DNA of 64,000 nt, from NCBI RefSeq assembly GCF_007830065.1, contig NZ_VLKK01000001.1:124001-188000 (forward strand), given 5' to 3'. The translations under genes were made by a program, and so were the position numbers. How positions within the stretch are numbered: the first letter of the stretch is position 1; the number at the start of each line of letters is the position of its first letter. The stretch comes from Sphingobium wenxiniae (GTDB lineage: Bacteria > Pseudomonadota > Alphaproteobacteria > Sphingomonadales > Sphingomonadaceae). The notes beneath the pieces are model-generated. The model was given only the letters and a program-made list of their open reading frames with translations, had not been told where the DNA came from and ran no database searches. This document shows, in pieces, positions 8,664-18,208 of the stretch.

Positions 8664-9835
8664 TGGACACGCCGGCCCGCCCCGATCAGGACGACAAGCG
8701 GCTCAACGACCCGGTCGAGGTGCCCGCCGATATTATAGAGCCGGCCCCTCCCCCGCCCGAGCCGCAGCGCGGTTGGGCGCCGCCGCGTGCGGGACGGACA
8801 GTCACGATCCTGACCGTCGCCTTCATCCTTATCGGCCTGGCGTTGGTGCTCTACGCCTGGGGCCTGCCTCCCTTCTCCTCGGCGGTGCAGACGACGGACA
8901 ATGCTTATGTGCGGGGGCAGACGACCGTGATCGCGCCGCAAGTATCCGGCTATGTCGTGGATGTCGCGGTGCAGGACTATGATCGGGTGACAAAGGGACA
9001 GGTGCTCGCCCGCATCGATGACCGCATATACCGCCAGCGGGTCGACCAGGCGAAGGCGCAGGTGAGCGCGCAGATCGCCAATCTTGAAAACAGCCAGCAA
9101 AGCCAGCGATCCAGCGAGGCGCAGCTAGGCGGGCAGGAAGCCAATGTGGCGAGCGCCCGTGCCCAGCTTGCCCGCGCTCAGGCCGACATGCGCCGTGTGA
9201 ACGACCTGCTCGGCGGCGGTTCCATTTCGGTGCGCGAGCGGGACCAAACGCTGGCGGCGCTGCGGCAGGCGGAAGCCGCCGTTCGCCAGGCGGAGGCACA
9301 GCGCGCCGTCGCGGGCGAGCAGGTCCGGACTGTCACGGTCGGCCGGGGCGGCCTGCGCGCCAATGTCGAGGCGGCTCGCGCCGCGCTCCGCCTCGCGGAG
9401 ATCGATCTCGCCAACACGATCATCCGCGCGCCGCAGGACGGACAACTGGGCGAGGTGGGCGTGAGACTGGGCCAATATGTGACTGCGGGCAGCCAGCTCA
9501 CTTTCCTGGTGCCCCCGCTCATCTGGGTGTCGGCAAATTACAAGGAAGCGCAGACAGCGCGCATGGCGCCGGGACAACCGGTCAGGCTTAGCGTCGACGC
9601 ACTTGACCGGGCCGAGATCAAGGGACGGGTCGAGCGTCTCGCCCCGGCGGCGGGCAACGAGTTTCAGGTCATTCGTTCCGACAACGCCACCGGCAATTTT
9701 GTGAAGGTGCCGCAGCGCATCAGCGTCCGCATCGCGCTTGATCGGACAGACCCGCTCTACCGGCGGATGCGGCCCGGCATGTCGGTGATCGCGCGGATCG
9801 ATACGACGGACGGCCCCGTGCCCAGGCAGCGTTGA
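8660..9835 (+). CDS. HlyD/EmrA-type membrane fusion protein
   Basis: A 391-residue periplasmic adaptor: a proline-rich cytoplasmic N-terminus, a single membrane anchor near residues 35-58, a biotinyl-lipoyl-like half (TTDNAYVRGQTTVIAPQVSG), a long alpha-helical hairpin (about 120-230) rich in Gln/Ala/Arg, the second lipoyl half (IIRAPQDGQLGEVGVRLGQY), then a beta-barrel. It would couple the MFS pump to the outer-membrane factor. Its start overlaps the stop of the MFS gene and its own stop overlaps the next start, indicating coupled translation. Confidence 0.92.
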   Translation: MMDTPARPDQDDKRLNDPVEVPADIIEPAPPPPEPQRGWAPPRAGRTVTILTVAFILIGLALVLYAWGLPPFSSAVQTTDNAYVRGQTTVIAPQVSGYVVDVAVQDYDRVTKGQVLARIDDRIYRQRVDQAKAQVSAQIANLENSQQSQRSSEAQLGGQEANVASARAQLARAQADMRRVNDLLGGGSISVRERDQTLAALRQAEAAVRQAEAQRAVAGEQVRTVTVGRGGLRANVEAARAALRLAEIDLANTIIRAPQDGQLGEVGVRLGQYVTAGSQLTFLVPPLIWVSANYKEAQTARMAPGQPVRLSVDALDRAEIKGRVERLAPAAGNEFQVIRSDNATGNFVKVPQRISVRIALDRTDPLYRRMRPGMSVIARIDTTDGPVPRQR

Positions 9836-11208
9836 TGGGAAGGCTGCTTCTTCCCTGCACCGGGCTGCTGCTGCTCACCGGCTGCACCTTGCGCGATACG
9901 CCGCCCCCTGAAGGAGCGGCCGTCGTGGCGCCCGATGCATGGCGCAGCGACCTTGCCGGAACCGCGCCGGTCGACAGCGAATGGTGGCGCGGCTTTGGCG
10001 GCCCGCCGCTGGAAGCGCTGGTGGCGCGCGCGCTCGACCATAATCCCGATATAGCGATCGCCATGGCCCGCGTGCGCGAAGCGCGGGCGCAGGAACGGCT
10101 GGCGCGCGCGGCGCTTTTCCCCACGCTTGACGCAAACGCCTCCGCCAGCGAGACGCGCACGGTCAATGCGCTCGGCCAGGGTATAGAGGGACGCACAGCC
10201 CAGCCCGCCGTTCAGGCAGCCTATGAGGCAGACCTGTGGGGACGCATAAGCGATCAGGTGTCGGCCGCGCGCAATGCCGCGCTGTCGAGCGAGGCGGCTC
10301 GTGACACGGTTCGGCTGTCGGTCGCCGCGGCCACCGCGTCGGGTTGGCTGACGCTCGCCGGATTGCACAGCCGGTTGCGGGTGGCGCAGGATACGGTACG
10401 AGTCCGGCAATGGGCGCTGCGGCTCGCGCGTCAGCGCGGCGAAGCGGGCTATATCTCCGCCCTTGAAGTGCGGCAGGCGGAGGTGGAATATCAGAGCGCC
10501 GCGCTGATCTCGCCGCAGGTCGAACTGGCTATCAGCCGACAGGAAAATGCCTTGCGACTGCTGACCGGAGACACGCCGGGACCGGTGCCGTCCGCAGAGA
10601 TCGAGACCATTACGCCTCCCCTGCTGCCGGAGACGGGCTTGCCCTCCGAACTGCTTCGGCGGCGGCCGGACATCGCGCAGGCGGAATATTCGCTCGCCGC
10701 GACTGATGCCACCCTGTCCGCCGCACGCAAGCAATTCCTTCCAAGCCTCCGCCTTTCCGCCTCGGCCGGAGCGGTCTTCAACAATGCGCTGCCCGATCCG
10801 GTCACCATCTGGTCGGTGGGCGGCAGCATCCTCGCGCCGCTTTTCCGGGGCGGGTCGCTGCGCGCGGGCGTCGAAACGGCGGCAGCGCGGCGGGATCAGG
10901 CTGCCTATGCCTATCAGAAGGCGGCACTTACAGCCTTTCGCGATGTGGAAGACGCATTGACCGCAATCGCCCGGCTCGCCGACCAGCGCGCGCTCCAGGA
11001 GGCGCAGGTCGCTAATTTGCGCCAGACGGTGCGGCAGGCAACCGACCGCTACGAAGCGGGCTATGCCAGTGTGCTGGAGAGGATCGACGCGGAACGGGCG
11101 CTCCTCGCGGCAGAGTTGAACCTCGTACAGTTGCGCACCGACGAACTGACCGCGCGCGTGACGCTCTACCAGGCGCTGGGCGGTGGCTGGCGGGAGGATG
11201 GCGTTTAG
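9835..11208 (+). CDS. NodT-type outer-membrane efflux lipoprotein (TolC family)
   Basis: A 457-residue outer-membrane factor. The N-terminus ends in a lipobox (LLTGC, with acylated Cys at position 17), and the body has the two repeated OEP domains with long helices (ARAQERLARAALFPTLDANA; ATDATLSAARKQFLPSLRLS). The ATG at 9835 shares one base with the upstream TGA; a TTG immediately before it (9832) is the alternative. It supplies the exit duct for the MFS/HlyD pump. Assignment to the NodT/CusC-like lipoprotein class is secure from the lipobox and repeats; transport specificity is unknown. Confidence 0.92.
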   Translation: MGRLLLPCTGLLLLTGCTLRDTPPPEGAAVVAPDAWRSDLAGTAPVDSEWWRGFGGPPLEALVARALDHNPDIAIAMARVREARAQERLARAALFPTLDANASASETRTVNALGQGIEGRTAQPAVQAAYEADLWGRISDQVSAARNAALSSEAARDTVRLSVAAATASGWLTLAGLHSRLRVAQDTVRVRQWALRLARQRGEAGYISALEVRQAEVEYQSAALISPQVELAISRQENALRLLTGDTPGPVPSAEIETITPPLLPETGLPSELLRRRPDIAQAEYSLAATDATLSAARKQFLPSLRLSASAGAVFNNALPDPVTIWSVGGSILAPLFRGGSLRAGVETAAARRDQAAYAYQKAALTAFRDVEDALTAIARLADQRALQEAQVANLRQTVRQATDRYEAGYASVLERIDAERALLAAELNLVQLRTDELTARVTLYQALGGGWREDGV

Positions 11209-11281
11209 CCTCAGCGGCTACGCCGCGCGGCGCAGGTCTTACCCACGGCGCTTCAGACTACATCCCGTCTTCCGATTTCCG

Positions 11282-11301
11282 TGACAGGTTGATGACAGCG
11301 A
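11282..11301 (+). promoter_or_regulatory. Putative response-regulator site upstream of the serine hydrolase
   Basis: TGACAGGTTGATGACAGCGA, containing the direct repeat TGACAG-N5-TGACAG with an 11-base period. The same 20 bases occur at 18136-18155 before the capA-like gene. OmpR/PhoB-family regulators bind direct repeats with about this spacing, and such a regulator is encoded at 15955. It lies 80 bases upstream of the preferred hydrolase start, a plausible activator position. Confidence 0.6.
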
Positions 11302-11381
11302 TCTGCGTTATCGGCCTGCCGTTGGATCGCCTCCGCCGCAAATCCGACTTAGGGGCGGCGGGCGCAAATCGGAGGAAACGG

Positions 11382-13067
11382 GTGCGCGATGCTATACGAC
11401 GAATAGCGGGGCTGCCAGTCGCCGTCACGCTTGGCATCGCCGCTCTTGGCGTAAACCCCGCGTGGGCGGCCGATGCGCCGCTTGACCGGCTGGACGCGAT
11501 CTTCGCACGCTGGGCGGGCAAGGACACCCCCGGTTGCGCGGTGGCCGTATCGCGCGCCGGCCAGCCGGTCGCGATGCGCGCCTATGGCATGGCCGATCTG
11601 GAGCAGGGCATCCCGGCCACCGTCGATTCGATCTATGAAGCAGGGTCCGACTCCAAGCAGTTCACCGCCGCCGCGCTGCTGATGCTCGCGCGCGAAGGCA
11701 AGCTGTCGCTCGACGACGATGTGCGCGAATATCTCCCTGAGCTGCCCGATTACGGCGCGGTCATCACGCTGCGCGACATGCTGCACCATGTCAGCGGGCT
11801 GCGCGATTGGGGATCGATCGCCGCCATCGAAGGCTGGCCGCGCAACAGCCGCACCGCCGACAATCAGGACGTGCTCGATATGGTCGTGCGGCAGAAGGAA
11901 CTGAACTTCGCGCCCCGCACGCATTATCTCTACAGCAACAGCAATTATAATCTGGCCGCGATCATCGTGGCGCGGGTCAGCGGCCAGTCGCTGGCCGCAT
12001 TCACCCGTGATCGCATATTCGTGCCGCTGGGCATGACCCGCACGAGCTGGCGCGACGACCATCATCGCATCGTTGCCGGACGGACCGGAGCCTATGAGGC
12101 CTCGCCCCAGGGCTATCTCAACGAACAGGTGATCGAGGACGCATATGGCAACGGCGGACTGCTGACCACCGTTGGCGATCTCGTCAAATGGCAGACGGCG
12201 CTGGACAACGACTTTTTCGGCAAGGGTTTCGCCGCCGAGATGCAGCAGCCCGCCATGCTGAAGGACGGCACCAGGATCAGCTATGGCCTCGCGCTGGTGG
12301 CGGGCGACTACAAAGGTGTGTTCGAGGTCGGCCATTCCGGTTCGACCGGCGGCTATCGCGCATGGATGGCGCGCTATCCGGCGCAAAAACTGACGGTGTC
12401 GCTGCTGTGCAATAGCGGCGACGCGGACACGCCGGCACTGGGCCGGGATGTGGCGGATCTTTACCTCCCGACGCGCCCGGAAAAGCCTTACGCACCGCGC
12501 GGCCCTCTGCCGGAAGGCGTGTGGGCCGACCGGCTGACGGGCTTCCCCTATCGCTTTGCCGCGGACGGCAAGGGCGGGCTGACCGTCAATGGCCGCGCGC
12601 TCGCGCCGGTCGGCGCGGGACGCTGGCGGCTGCGCGAGGATGTGTTCGCCTTCAAGAGCGACACGCTCGTCCGTGAAGTCCGGGAGGGTGAGCGCCTGCC
12701 CGCCGACCTTGCCGCGCCGCCCGCCAATGACCTGACGCCCTATCTCGGCCGCTTCTGCGGCGTCGATAATCTTTCATGCATCACGGTCGCGGCCGATGGC
12801 GGGCGGCTGGTGTTCAGCGGACCGCGCTGGCGTGGGCAGGCGTTGGTGCCGGCCTATCGCGACGTATTCACCGGCGCCGCCGAGCCGGTCGCGCCAGAGC
12901 TGGTGCTGAAGTTCCAGCGCGACGCCGCCGGCCGCGTCGACACGCTGCGCGCCGGGGACGGCCGCGCCTTCGATTTTCTGTTCAACCGGGCCGGTCCGAC
13001 CGCGCCCGTGCACAGCAAGCAACAAGATACCGGACCCGAAACCGCGGGCATTCCGGTCGACCGATAA
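11382..13067 (+). CDS. Secreted class C beta-lactamase-family serine hydrolase
   Basis: About 561 residues from GTG 11382, which has GGAGGA five bases upstream; the frame is open back to 11289 but that start has no ribosome site. Signal peptide ends at AWA29. Catalytic motifs: SDSK (S89, K92), YSN (Y184, N186) and a GHSGSTGGY element serving as the third (KTG-like) box. The first roughly 350 residues are the penicillin-binding/beta-lactamase fold and the last 200 form an extra C-terminal region, as in esterases and D-amino-acid peptidases of this family. The next gene is a TonB-dependent receptor 18 bases downstream, so the pair probably acts on and imports one substrate. Acting on a D-residue peptide or ester is an inference; it need not be an antibiotic-resistance enzyme. 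Confidence 0.88.
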   Translation: MRDAIRRIAGLPVAVTLGIAALGVNPAWAADAPLDRLDAIFARWAGKDTPGCAVAVSRAGQPVAMRAYGMADLEQGIPATVDSIYEAGSDSKQFTAAALLMLAREGKLSLDDDVREYLPELPDYGAVITLRDMLHHVSGLRDWGSIAAIEGWPRNSRTADNQDVLDMVVRQKELNFAPRTHYLYSNSNYNLAAIIVARVSGQSLAAFTRDRIFVPLGMTRTSWRDDHHRIVAGRTGAYEASPQGYLNEQVIEDAYGNGGLLTTVGDLVKWQTALDNDFFGKGFAAEMQQPAMLKDGTRISYGLALVAGDYKGVFEVGHSGSTGGYRAWMARYPAQKLTVSLLCNSGDADTPALGRDVADLYLPTRPEKPYAPRGPLPEGVWADRLTGFPYRFAADGKGGLTVNGRALAPVGAGRWRLREDVFAFKSDTLVREVREGERLPADLAAPPANDLTPYLGRFCGVDNLSCITVAADGGRLVFSGPRWRGQALVPAYRDVFTGAAEPVAPELVLKFQRDAAGRVDTLRAGDGRAFDFLFNRAGPTAPVHSKQQDTGPETAGIPVDR

Positions 13068-13085
13068 TCAAAAGGGGAAGTAGTC

Positions 13086-15797
13086 ATGTCAATTCATTGT
13101 GATCGCCTGCGCCATGTCCTTCTAAGGGGCACCTCCGCCACCGCCGTCCTCCTGACCTCGCTCGCGGCGGGCGCCGCGCTGGCGCAGACCGCTCCGGCCA
13201 CCGACGCCGCAGCCGACGCGGACGCGCAGCCCGAGATCATCGTCACCGGTTCGCGCATCGACAAGGCCGGGTTCGACGCACCGACCCCCACCACGGTGGT
13301 CAGCGACGTCGACCTGCGCATGGGCGCGCGTCCCAGCATTGCGCAGGCGCTCAACGACCTGCCGCAATTCCGTGCGACCCAGACCCCGGTCAGCACGGTC
13401 GCCAATACCAATTCCTCGTCCTCGGCGATGGACCTGCGCGGGCTTGGCGTGACGCGCACGCTGACGCTGCTCAACAACCGCCGCTTCACCGGCTCGGCCG
13501 ACCTGAACACGATTCCGCAGAACATGATCAAGCGAGTCGAGGTCGTCACCGGCGGCGCCAGCGCGGCCTGGGGTTCGGGCGCGGTCGGCGGCGTGGTCAA
13601 CCTGATCCTCGACGACAAGCTCGAAGGGCTGACGGTCGGCGGGCAGACCGGCATCTCCTCGCGCGGGGACGGCCACCGCTACAGCTTCGACGGTTCGTTC
13701 GGCACCAGCTTCGCCGGAGGGCGCGGCCACTTCATGATCGGCGGCGAATATCAGCAGGATATGGGCATCTTCGATCGCTTCTCGCGTCCGAATGTGGGCA
13801 GCACCGACCTGTTTTCGCCGGTCGGCGGCGTCAACGGGCATAAGCTGATCCTGTCGCGCGATGTTTTCTATTCCAATTTCGGCACCAACGGCCTGATCAC
13901 CTCGGGCGACCTGGCGGGCCAGACCTTCAATGCCGATGGTTCGCTGCGTCCGTTCCAATTCGGTCAGGTGAGCGGCAGCTCCATGGTCGGCGGCGAGGGT
14001 GTGTCGTCGAACAGCGAGCATACGCTGACCAACCCCTACCAGCGCTACAATAGCTATGCGCGCCTCAGCTATGAAGTCGGGCAGGCGACCTTCTGGGCCG
14101 ACGCCGCGGTGAGCCGCATCTGGGCGAAATATCCCTTCTATGCGGAAACCGGCACCTACACGCTGTCGGCTACTAATCCGTTCCTGACCCAGGGCGTGCA
14201 GAACCAACTCGCCGCAGCCGGGGAAACGGAAATCACGGTCGGCCGCGTGTTCGAGGATTACGGCATGCGCACCTTCGGGTTCAGCCGCCGCAACATCGAA
14301 GGCGCGATCGGCGTCGACGGCGTGATCGGCGACGGCAACTGGAAGTACAGCGCCTATTATTCCCATGGCGAACTGAAAAATTCCCAGAGCTACGACAACC
14401 AGATCACCCGCACGAACCTTGCCAACGCGCTGGATGCGGTGCGCGACGGCAATAACAACATCGTCTGCGCCATTGCGCTCACCGATCCCGGCACCGCGTG
14501 CCGTCCACTCAACATCTTCGGCGAAGGCGCAGCCGATCCGGCGGCGGTGAACTATGTGTTCGGCAACCAGGCGCATGTCGCCTACACGACCAAGCTGGAC
14601 TCGACCGGCGTCAGCCTGCGCGGTGATGCCTTCGACACCTGGGCCGGTCCGGTTTCGGTGGCCATCGGCGGCGAGGCGCGCTGGGAAAGCATCTCGACCA
14701 GCAACCTTGATCCGGTGTCGGCGGCGAGCGGCTTCAGCCGCTTCAACTTCTCGCCGCTCAACGGTGGGTTCAACGTGCAGGAAGGCTTCGCCGAAGTGGC
14801 CGTGCCGCTGCTCGACCAGCCGTTCAGCAAGCTCGACGTCAATGGCGCGGCGCGTTACAGCCACTACAGCACCAGCGGCGGCATCTGGTCATGGAAGCTG
14901 GGCCTGACGGACCGTATCTTCGACAATCTGCTGCTGCGCGTATCACGTTCACGCGACATCCGTTCAGGCAGCCTGACGGAACTGTACACCACGGTCGCCA
15001 CCAGCTTCTTCTCGGTCGCGGAGGGTGGCAATACCTACAACGTCACCCGCTATGCGGGCGGCAACCCGAACCTGCGGCCGGAAATCGGCAGCACGCTGAC
15101 GCTGGGCGCGGTGTTCACGCCGACCTTCGTGCCGGGCCTGAACCTCTCGGTCGATTATTACCAGATCAAGATCCGGGATGCGATCGTGTCGCTCGGCGCG
15201 CAGGATATCATCAGCGGCTGCGATCAGGGCCGGGGCAATCCCACGCTGTGCGCCCAGATCGTCCGCGATACCAACGGTGCGCCGACCACGATCTATTCGA
15301 CCTACATCAATCTGGCGCACTACAAGACGCGCGGGATCGACATGGAAGCGTCCTACACCCTGCCGCTGGACCGCATCGGCAACCTGCCCGGCTCGCTGCG
15401 CTTCCGCGCCCTGGCGACCTATGTTCCCAAGGTCGAGATCGACAACGGCGTGACGGTCATGGACCGCGCCGGCGACGTCGGCGACGGCGTCAACTTCGGC
15501 ACGCCCAAGTGGCGCGGCACGGGTTCGATCACCTACACGAACAGCGACTTCTCCATCGACGCGCGCGTGCGTTATGTCGGCGGCGGCAATTATGACCACC
15601 TGCTCGACCTTGCCAACAACAAGATCGGCAGCCGCACCTATGTCGATCTTGGCGGTCAGGCGACGATCGGCGGGCTGACCCTGTTCGCCAGCGTCAACAA
15701 CCTGTTCGACCGCAAGCCGCCGCTCACCACCTATGGCTCGATCTTCTACGATGCGATCGGCCGTTACATGAATGTCGGCGCGAAGGTTCACTTCTGA
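13086..15797 (+). CDS. TonB-dependent outer-membrane receptor
   Basis: A complete 903-residue receptor: signal peptide ending near ALAQ, TonB box EIIVTGSR (about residues 50-57), a plug domain with LRGLGVTRTLTLLNNRRF and the GGASAAWGSGAVGGVVNLIL segment, and a 22-strand-type barrel ending in VGAKVHF with the expected C-terminal aromatic residue. AAAAGGGGAAG lies upstream of the ATG. Plug features resemble the sphingomonad receptors for organic substrates rather than classic siderophore receptors, but the ligand is unknown. It follows the serine hydrolase in the same operon and is ended by a strong hairpin. Confidence 0.95.
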   Translation: MSIHCDRLRHVLLRGTSATAVLLTSLAAGAALAQTAPATDAAADADAQPEIIVTGSRIDKAGFDAPTPTTVVSDVDLRMGARPSIAQALNDLPQFRATQTPVSTVANTNSSSSAMDLRGLGVTRTLTLLNNRRFTGSADLNTIPQNMIKRVEVVTGGASAAWGSGAVGGVVNLILDDKLEGLTVGGQTGISSRGDGHRYSFDGSFGTSFAGGRGHFMIGGEYQQDMGIFDRFSRPNVGSTDLFSPVGGVNGHKLILSRDVFYSNFGTNGLITSGDLAGQTFNADGSLRPFQFGQVSGSSMVGGEGVSSNSEHTLTNPYQRYNSYARLSYEVGQATFWADAAVSRIWAKYPFYAETGTYTLSATNPFLTQGVQNQLAAAGETEITVGRVFEDYGMRTFGFSRRNIEGAIGVDGVIGDGNWKYSAYYSHGELKNSQSYDNQITRTNLANALDAVRDGNNNIVCAIALTDPGTACRPLNIFGEGAADPAAVNYVFGNQAHVAYTTKLDSTGVSLRGDAFDTWAGPVSVAIGGEARWESISTSNLDPVSAASGFSRFNFSPLNGGFNVQEGFAEVAVPLLDQPFSKLDVNGAARYSHYSTSGGIWSWKLGLTDRIFDNLLLRVSRSRDIRSGSLTELYTTVATSFFSVAEGGNTYNVTRYAGGNPNLRPEIGSTLTLGAVFTPTFVPGLNLSVDYYQIKIRDAIVSLGAQDIISGCDQGRGNPTLCAQIVRDTNGAPTTIYSTYINLAHYKTRGIDMEASYTLPLDRIGNLPGSLRFRALATYVPKVEIDNGVTVMDRAGDVGDGVNFGTPKWRGTGSITYTNSDFSIDARVRYVGGGNYDHLLDLANNKIGSRTYVDLGGQATIGGLTLFASVNNLFDRKPPLTTYGSIFYDAIGRYMNVGAKVHF

Positions 15798-15830
15798 TCC
15801 AGCGTCGCACAGGGCGCTGAAAAGGGACAG

Positions 15831-15862
15831 GGGGGCGATCGCACGGCGGTCGCCCCCTTTTT
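15831..15862 (+). terminator. Rho-independent terminator after the TonB-dependent receptor
   Basis: GGGGGCGA (15831-15838) pairs with TCGCCCCC (15850-15857); the stem extends inward with one wobble pair around a short loop, and five T residues follow. It separates the hydrolase/receptor operon from the two-component genes. Confidence 0.85.
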
Positions 15863-15954
15863 CATTTTCAATGCGCCGTTCCACTTGACGTGGCTGGCGG
15901 GAGTGCGAGGAAGTTCCGGAAAGAATTGGACGCATGCAACCGAAGGAAAGCGGG

Positions 15955-16620
15955 ATGCGCATCATGCTGGTGGAGGACGACGCCGCGCTCGCCCGCGGGA
16001 TCGCATCCTCCCTTGGGTCCGAGGGATGCTCGGTCGATATTGTCGGCAGCGGCGAGGATGCGCTGCTGATCGCGCCGAGCGAGCCTTATGCCGCGATCAT
16101 TCTCGACCTTGGCCTGCCGGACCTCGATGGGATCGAGCTGCTGCGCCGCCTGCGCCAGTCGCGAGTGAAGACACCGATCCTGATCCTGACCGCCCGCGAC
16201 CGGATCGACGACCGCGTCACGGGCCTCGATCACGGCGCCGACGATTACATGGTCAAGCCCTTCGACCCGCGCGAACTGCATTCCCGCGTCCGCGCCTTGA
16301 TGCGCCGGGCGCACGGCACGCCGGCCCCGGTGCTGAAGCTCGGCGCGCTGGAATTCGACCGTTCCAGCCGCACCGTGCTGCTGGAGGGCGTGGTCGTGCC
16401 GTTGCGCGCGCGGGAGCTGGCCGTGCTGGAGATGCTGATGACCCAGCCAGGCAGGCTGGTGGGCAAGGAGCGGCTTTCCGCTTCGGTGTTCAGCTTCGAC
16501 GACAATGTCGGGATCAACGCGCTGGAGGTCTATATCGGGCGGTTGCGCCGCAAGCTGGGCGACAAGGGGCCTGCGATCCGCACCGTGCGCGGGCTGGGCT
16601 ATATGATCGAGGCCCACTGA
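15955..16620 (+). CDS. OmpR-family response regulator
   Basis: A 221-residue two-domain regulator. Receiver: acidic pocket E7-D8-D9, phosphoacceptor D51 in ILDLGLPDLDG, and the conserved Lys in MVKPFDPREL. DNA-binding: winged helix in the C-terminal half with VGINALEVYIGRLRRKLGD and RTVRGLGYMIE. ATG 15955 is preferred because homologues begin MRIMLVEDD; ATG 15934 is possible. The kinase gene starts 3 bases after the stop. Given the shared TGACAG repeats upstream of both flanking units, it probably activates or represses the hydrolase/receptor operon and the capA-like gene. Confidence 0.93.
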   Translation: MRIMLVEDDAALARGIASSLGSEGCSVDIVGSGEDALLIAPSEPYAAIILDLGLPDLDGIELLRRLRQSRVKTPILILTARDRIDDRVTGLDHGADDYMVKPFDPRELHSRVRALMRRAHGTPAPVLKLGALEFDRSSRTVLLEGVVVPLRARELAVLEMLMTQPGRLVGKERLSASVFSFDDNVGINALEVYIGRLRRKLGDKGPAIRTVRGLGYMIEAH

Positions 16621-16623
16621 ACG

Positions 16624-18138
16624 ATGGCGCACAGGCGCTACAAGTCGCTTCAGACCCGGCTGATCGCGGCCGTGATGCTGCCGGTGGCGCTGCTCGTCGC
16701 GCTTTTGACCGGCATCGCCGGCTGGGTGGTGAGCAACACCGAAGCCGAAACGCTCGATCGCGTGCTGGTCGGATCGGTGCGCACGCTCAGCCTCGCCTTC
16801 GGTCAGCCGCCCGCCGTGCGGGAGAAGATCGCCCCCATCGTCATTCACCTGCTGGAGCGCCGCGCCCGGCCTGTGGTCAACTTCAGCGTCTATCGGGGGA
16901 ATAAGGTGCTGATGGGCGATCCGGACCTGCGCCCGCCCCCCGATTATCGCCTGGACGACGATGGCGTGATCGATCGGCATCCGCCGACCGAGTTTCCCAA
17001 GCAGGCGCGCGGCACCCCCATGGTGCGCGGCTATGTCCACGCGCAAGATGCCGCCAGTGTGACGCAGGCCGCCTATCTGCGCAACGGAACCCTGCACGGC
17101 CGGCCGGCGAGGATAGCGACCGAAATTCGCCGGCTGGACGGCGGCCCCGATCTGGTGGCGATCCAGATCGCCGATTATGTCGACGACCAGCAAGCCTATA
17201 CCCGCCGTTACGCGCTCCAGATCGCGGGGGAAGGCGCGGCGACGCTGATCGTCGCGGTGCTGCTGATCTGGCTGGCGATCGGCTGGGGCCTGCGGCCCTT
17301 CGCCGCGCTGACCCGGCAGGTCGGCGCGGCGCAGACCGATCCGTCACCGCAATTCCGCCTCCATCTCCAGCCCGACATGCCGCGCGAGGCGGTGCCGTTC
17401 GTCGAATCCTTCAACGGGCTGATGACGAGGCTGGAGAAGATCAACGCATCGCTCCGCCAGTTCACCTCCAATGCGTCGCACCAGATGCGCACGCCGCTGG
17501 CGGTGGCGCGCGTGCATCTTGACGTGCTGCGCCGCGCGGGTCCTCATACGCCCGATGCGCGCGCGGCTATGCGCGACATCACCCTTGCCGTGGAGACGCT
17601 GGAACGGCTGCTGTTCCAACTCATCGCACTGGCGCGCACCGATGAACAGCAGAGCCTGCCGGCCCAGTCGTTTGACCTCACTGCGCTCGCTGGCCGCGTG
17701 ACGGCCGAACATGCCGCGCGGAGTGAGAATGACAGCGTCGACATAGTGTTCGAGGCGAAGGCTCCGCTCGCCGCGCTGGGCGACCCGGCGCTGGCGGCAG
17801 AGCTGGCCAGCAATCTGGTCGATAATGCGATACGCTACAACCGCACGGGCGGCACCGTTCGCGTGATCGTGGAGCGCGCGGAAAAGGGCGTGCGGCTGAT
17901 CGTGGAAGACGATGGGCCGGGCATTCCCGAAGCCGAGCGCGAAAAGGTGTGGGACCGTTTTTATCGCGTCCCTCGGGAAAATGCGCCGCCCGGCAGCGGG
18001 CTTGGCCTGCCGATCGTCCGCGCGCTGGCCGAGCGGATCGGCGCGCATGTCGCGCTGGCGGATGGAACGGGCGGCAGCGGCCTGCGCGCGATCGTCGATT
18101 TCCCGGCGCCGAAGAATGACCCGGACCGCCGATCATGA
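16624..18138 (+). CDS. Sensor histidine kinase (TctE/QseC type)
   Basis: A 504-residue inner-membrane kinase: membrane helix 1 (about 13-36), a periplasmic sensor of about 165 residues (2CSK-N-like), membrane helix 2 (about 203-222), a HAMP-like linker, the phosphoacceptor H286 in SNASHQMRTPLA, and the ATPase domain with N box (SNLVDNAIRYN), G1 (EDDGPGIPEAE) and G2 (PGSGLGLPIV). It pairs with the regulator just upstream. The sensor domain class is known in kinases that respond to small organic acids or metals; the signal here is unknown. Its TGA stop is also the first triplet of the downstream operator. Confidence 0.93.
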   Translation: MAHRRYKSLQTRLIAAVMLPVALLVALLTGIAGWVVSNTEAETLDRVLVGSVRTLSLAFGQPPAVREKIAPIVIHLLERRARPVVNFSVYRGNKVLMGDPDLRPPPDYRLDDDGVIDRHPPTEFPKQARGTPMVRGYVHAQDAASVTQAAYLRNGTLHGRPARIATEIRRLDGGPDLVAIQIADYVDDQQAYTRRYALQIAGEGAATLIVAVLLIWLAIGWGLRPFAALTRQVGAAQTDPSPQFRLHLQPDMPREAVPFVESFNGLMTRLEKINASLRQFTSNASHQMRTPLAVARVHLDVLRRAGPHTPDARAAMRDITLAVETLERLLFQLIALARTDEQQSLPAQSFDLTALAGRVTAEHAARSENDSVDIVFEAKAPLAALGDPALAAELASNLVDNAIRYNRTGGTVRVIVERAEKGVRLIVEDDGPGIPEAEREKVWDRFYRVPRENAPPGSGLGLPIVRALAERIGAHVALADGTGGSGLRAIVDFPAPKNDPDRRS

Positions 18139-18155
18139 CAGGTTGATGACAGCGA
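18136..18155 (+). promoter_or_regulatory. Putative response-regulator site upstream of the capA-like gene
   Basis: Exact second copy of the 20-base sequence at 11282-11301 (TGACAG-N5-TGACAG plus CGA). It overlaps the stop codon of the histidine kinase gene and lies 54 bases before the capA-like start, so the capA-like gene likely has its own regulated promoter and is not just read through from the kinase. Confidence 0.6.
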
Positions 18156-18208
18156 GACATTCTAGTCCTCTGCCCAAATTCGGCACGGTTTGAACGGGAG
18201 AATGGCAG

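Noticed and set aside
11382-13067. Antibiotic beta-lactamase
   Set aside because: The SxxK/YxN motifs are shared with esterases and D-peptidases; the extra C-terminal region and receptor operon context argue against a resistance enzyme.
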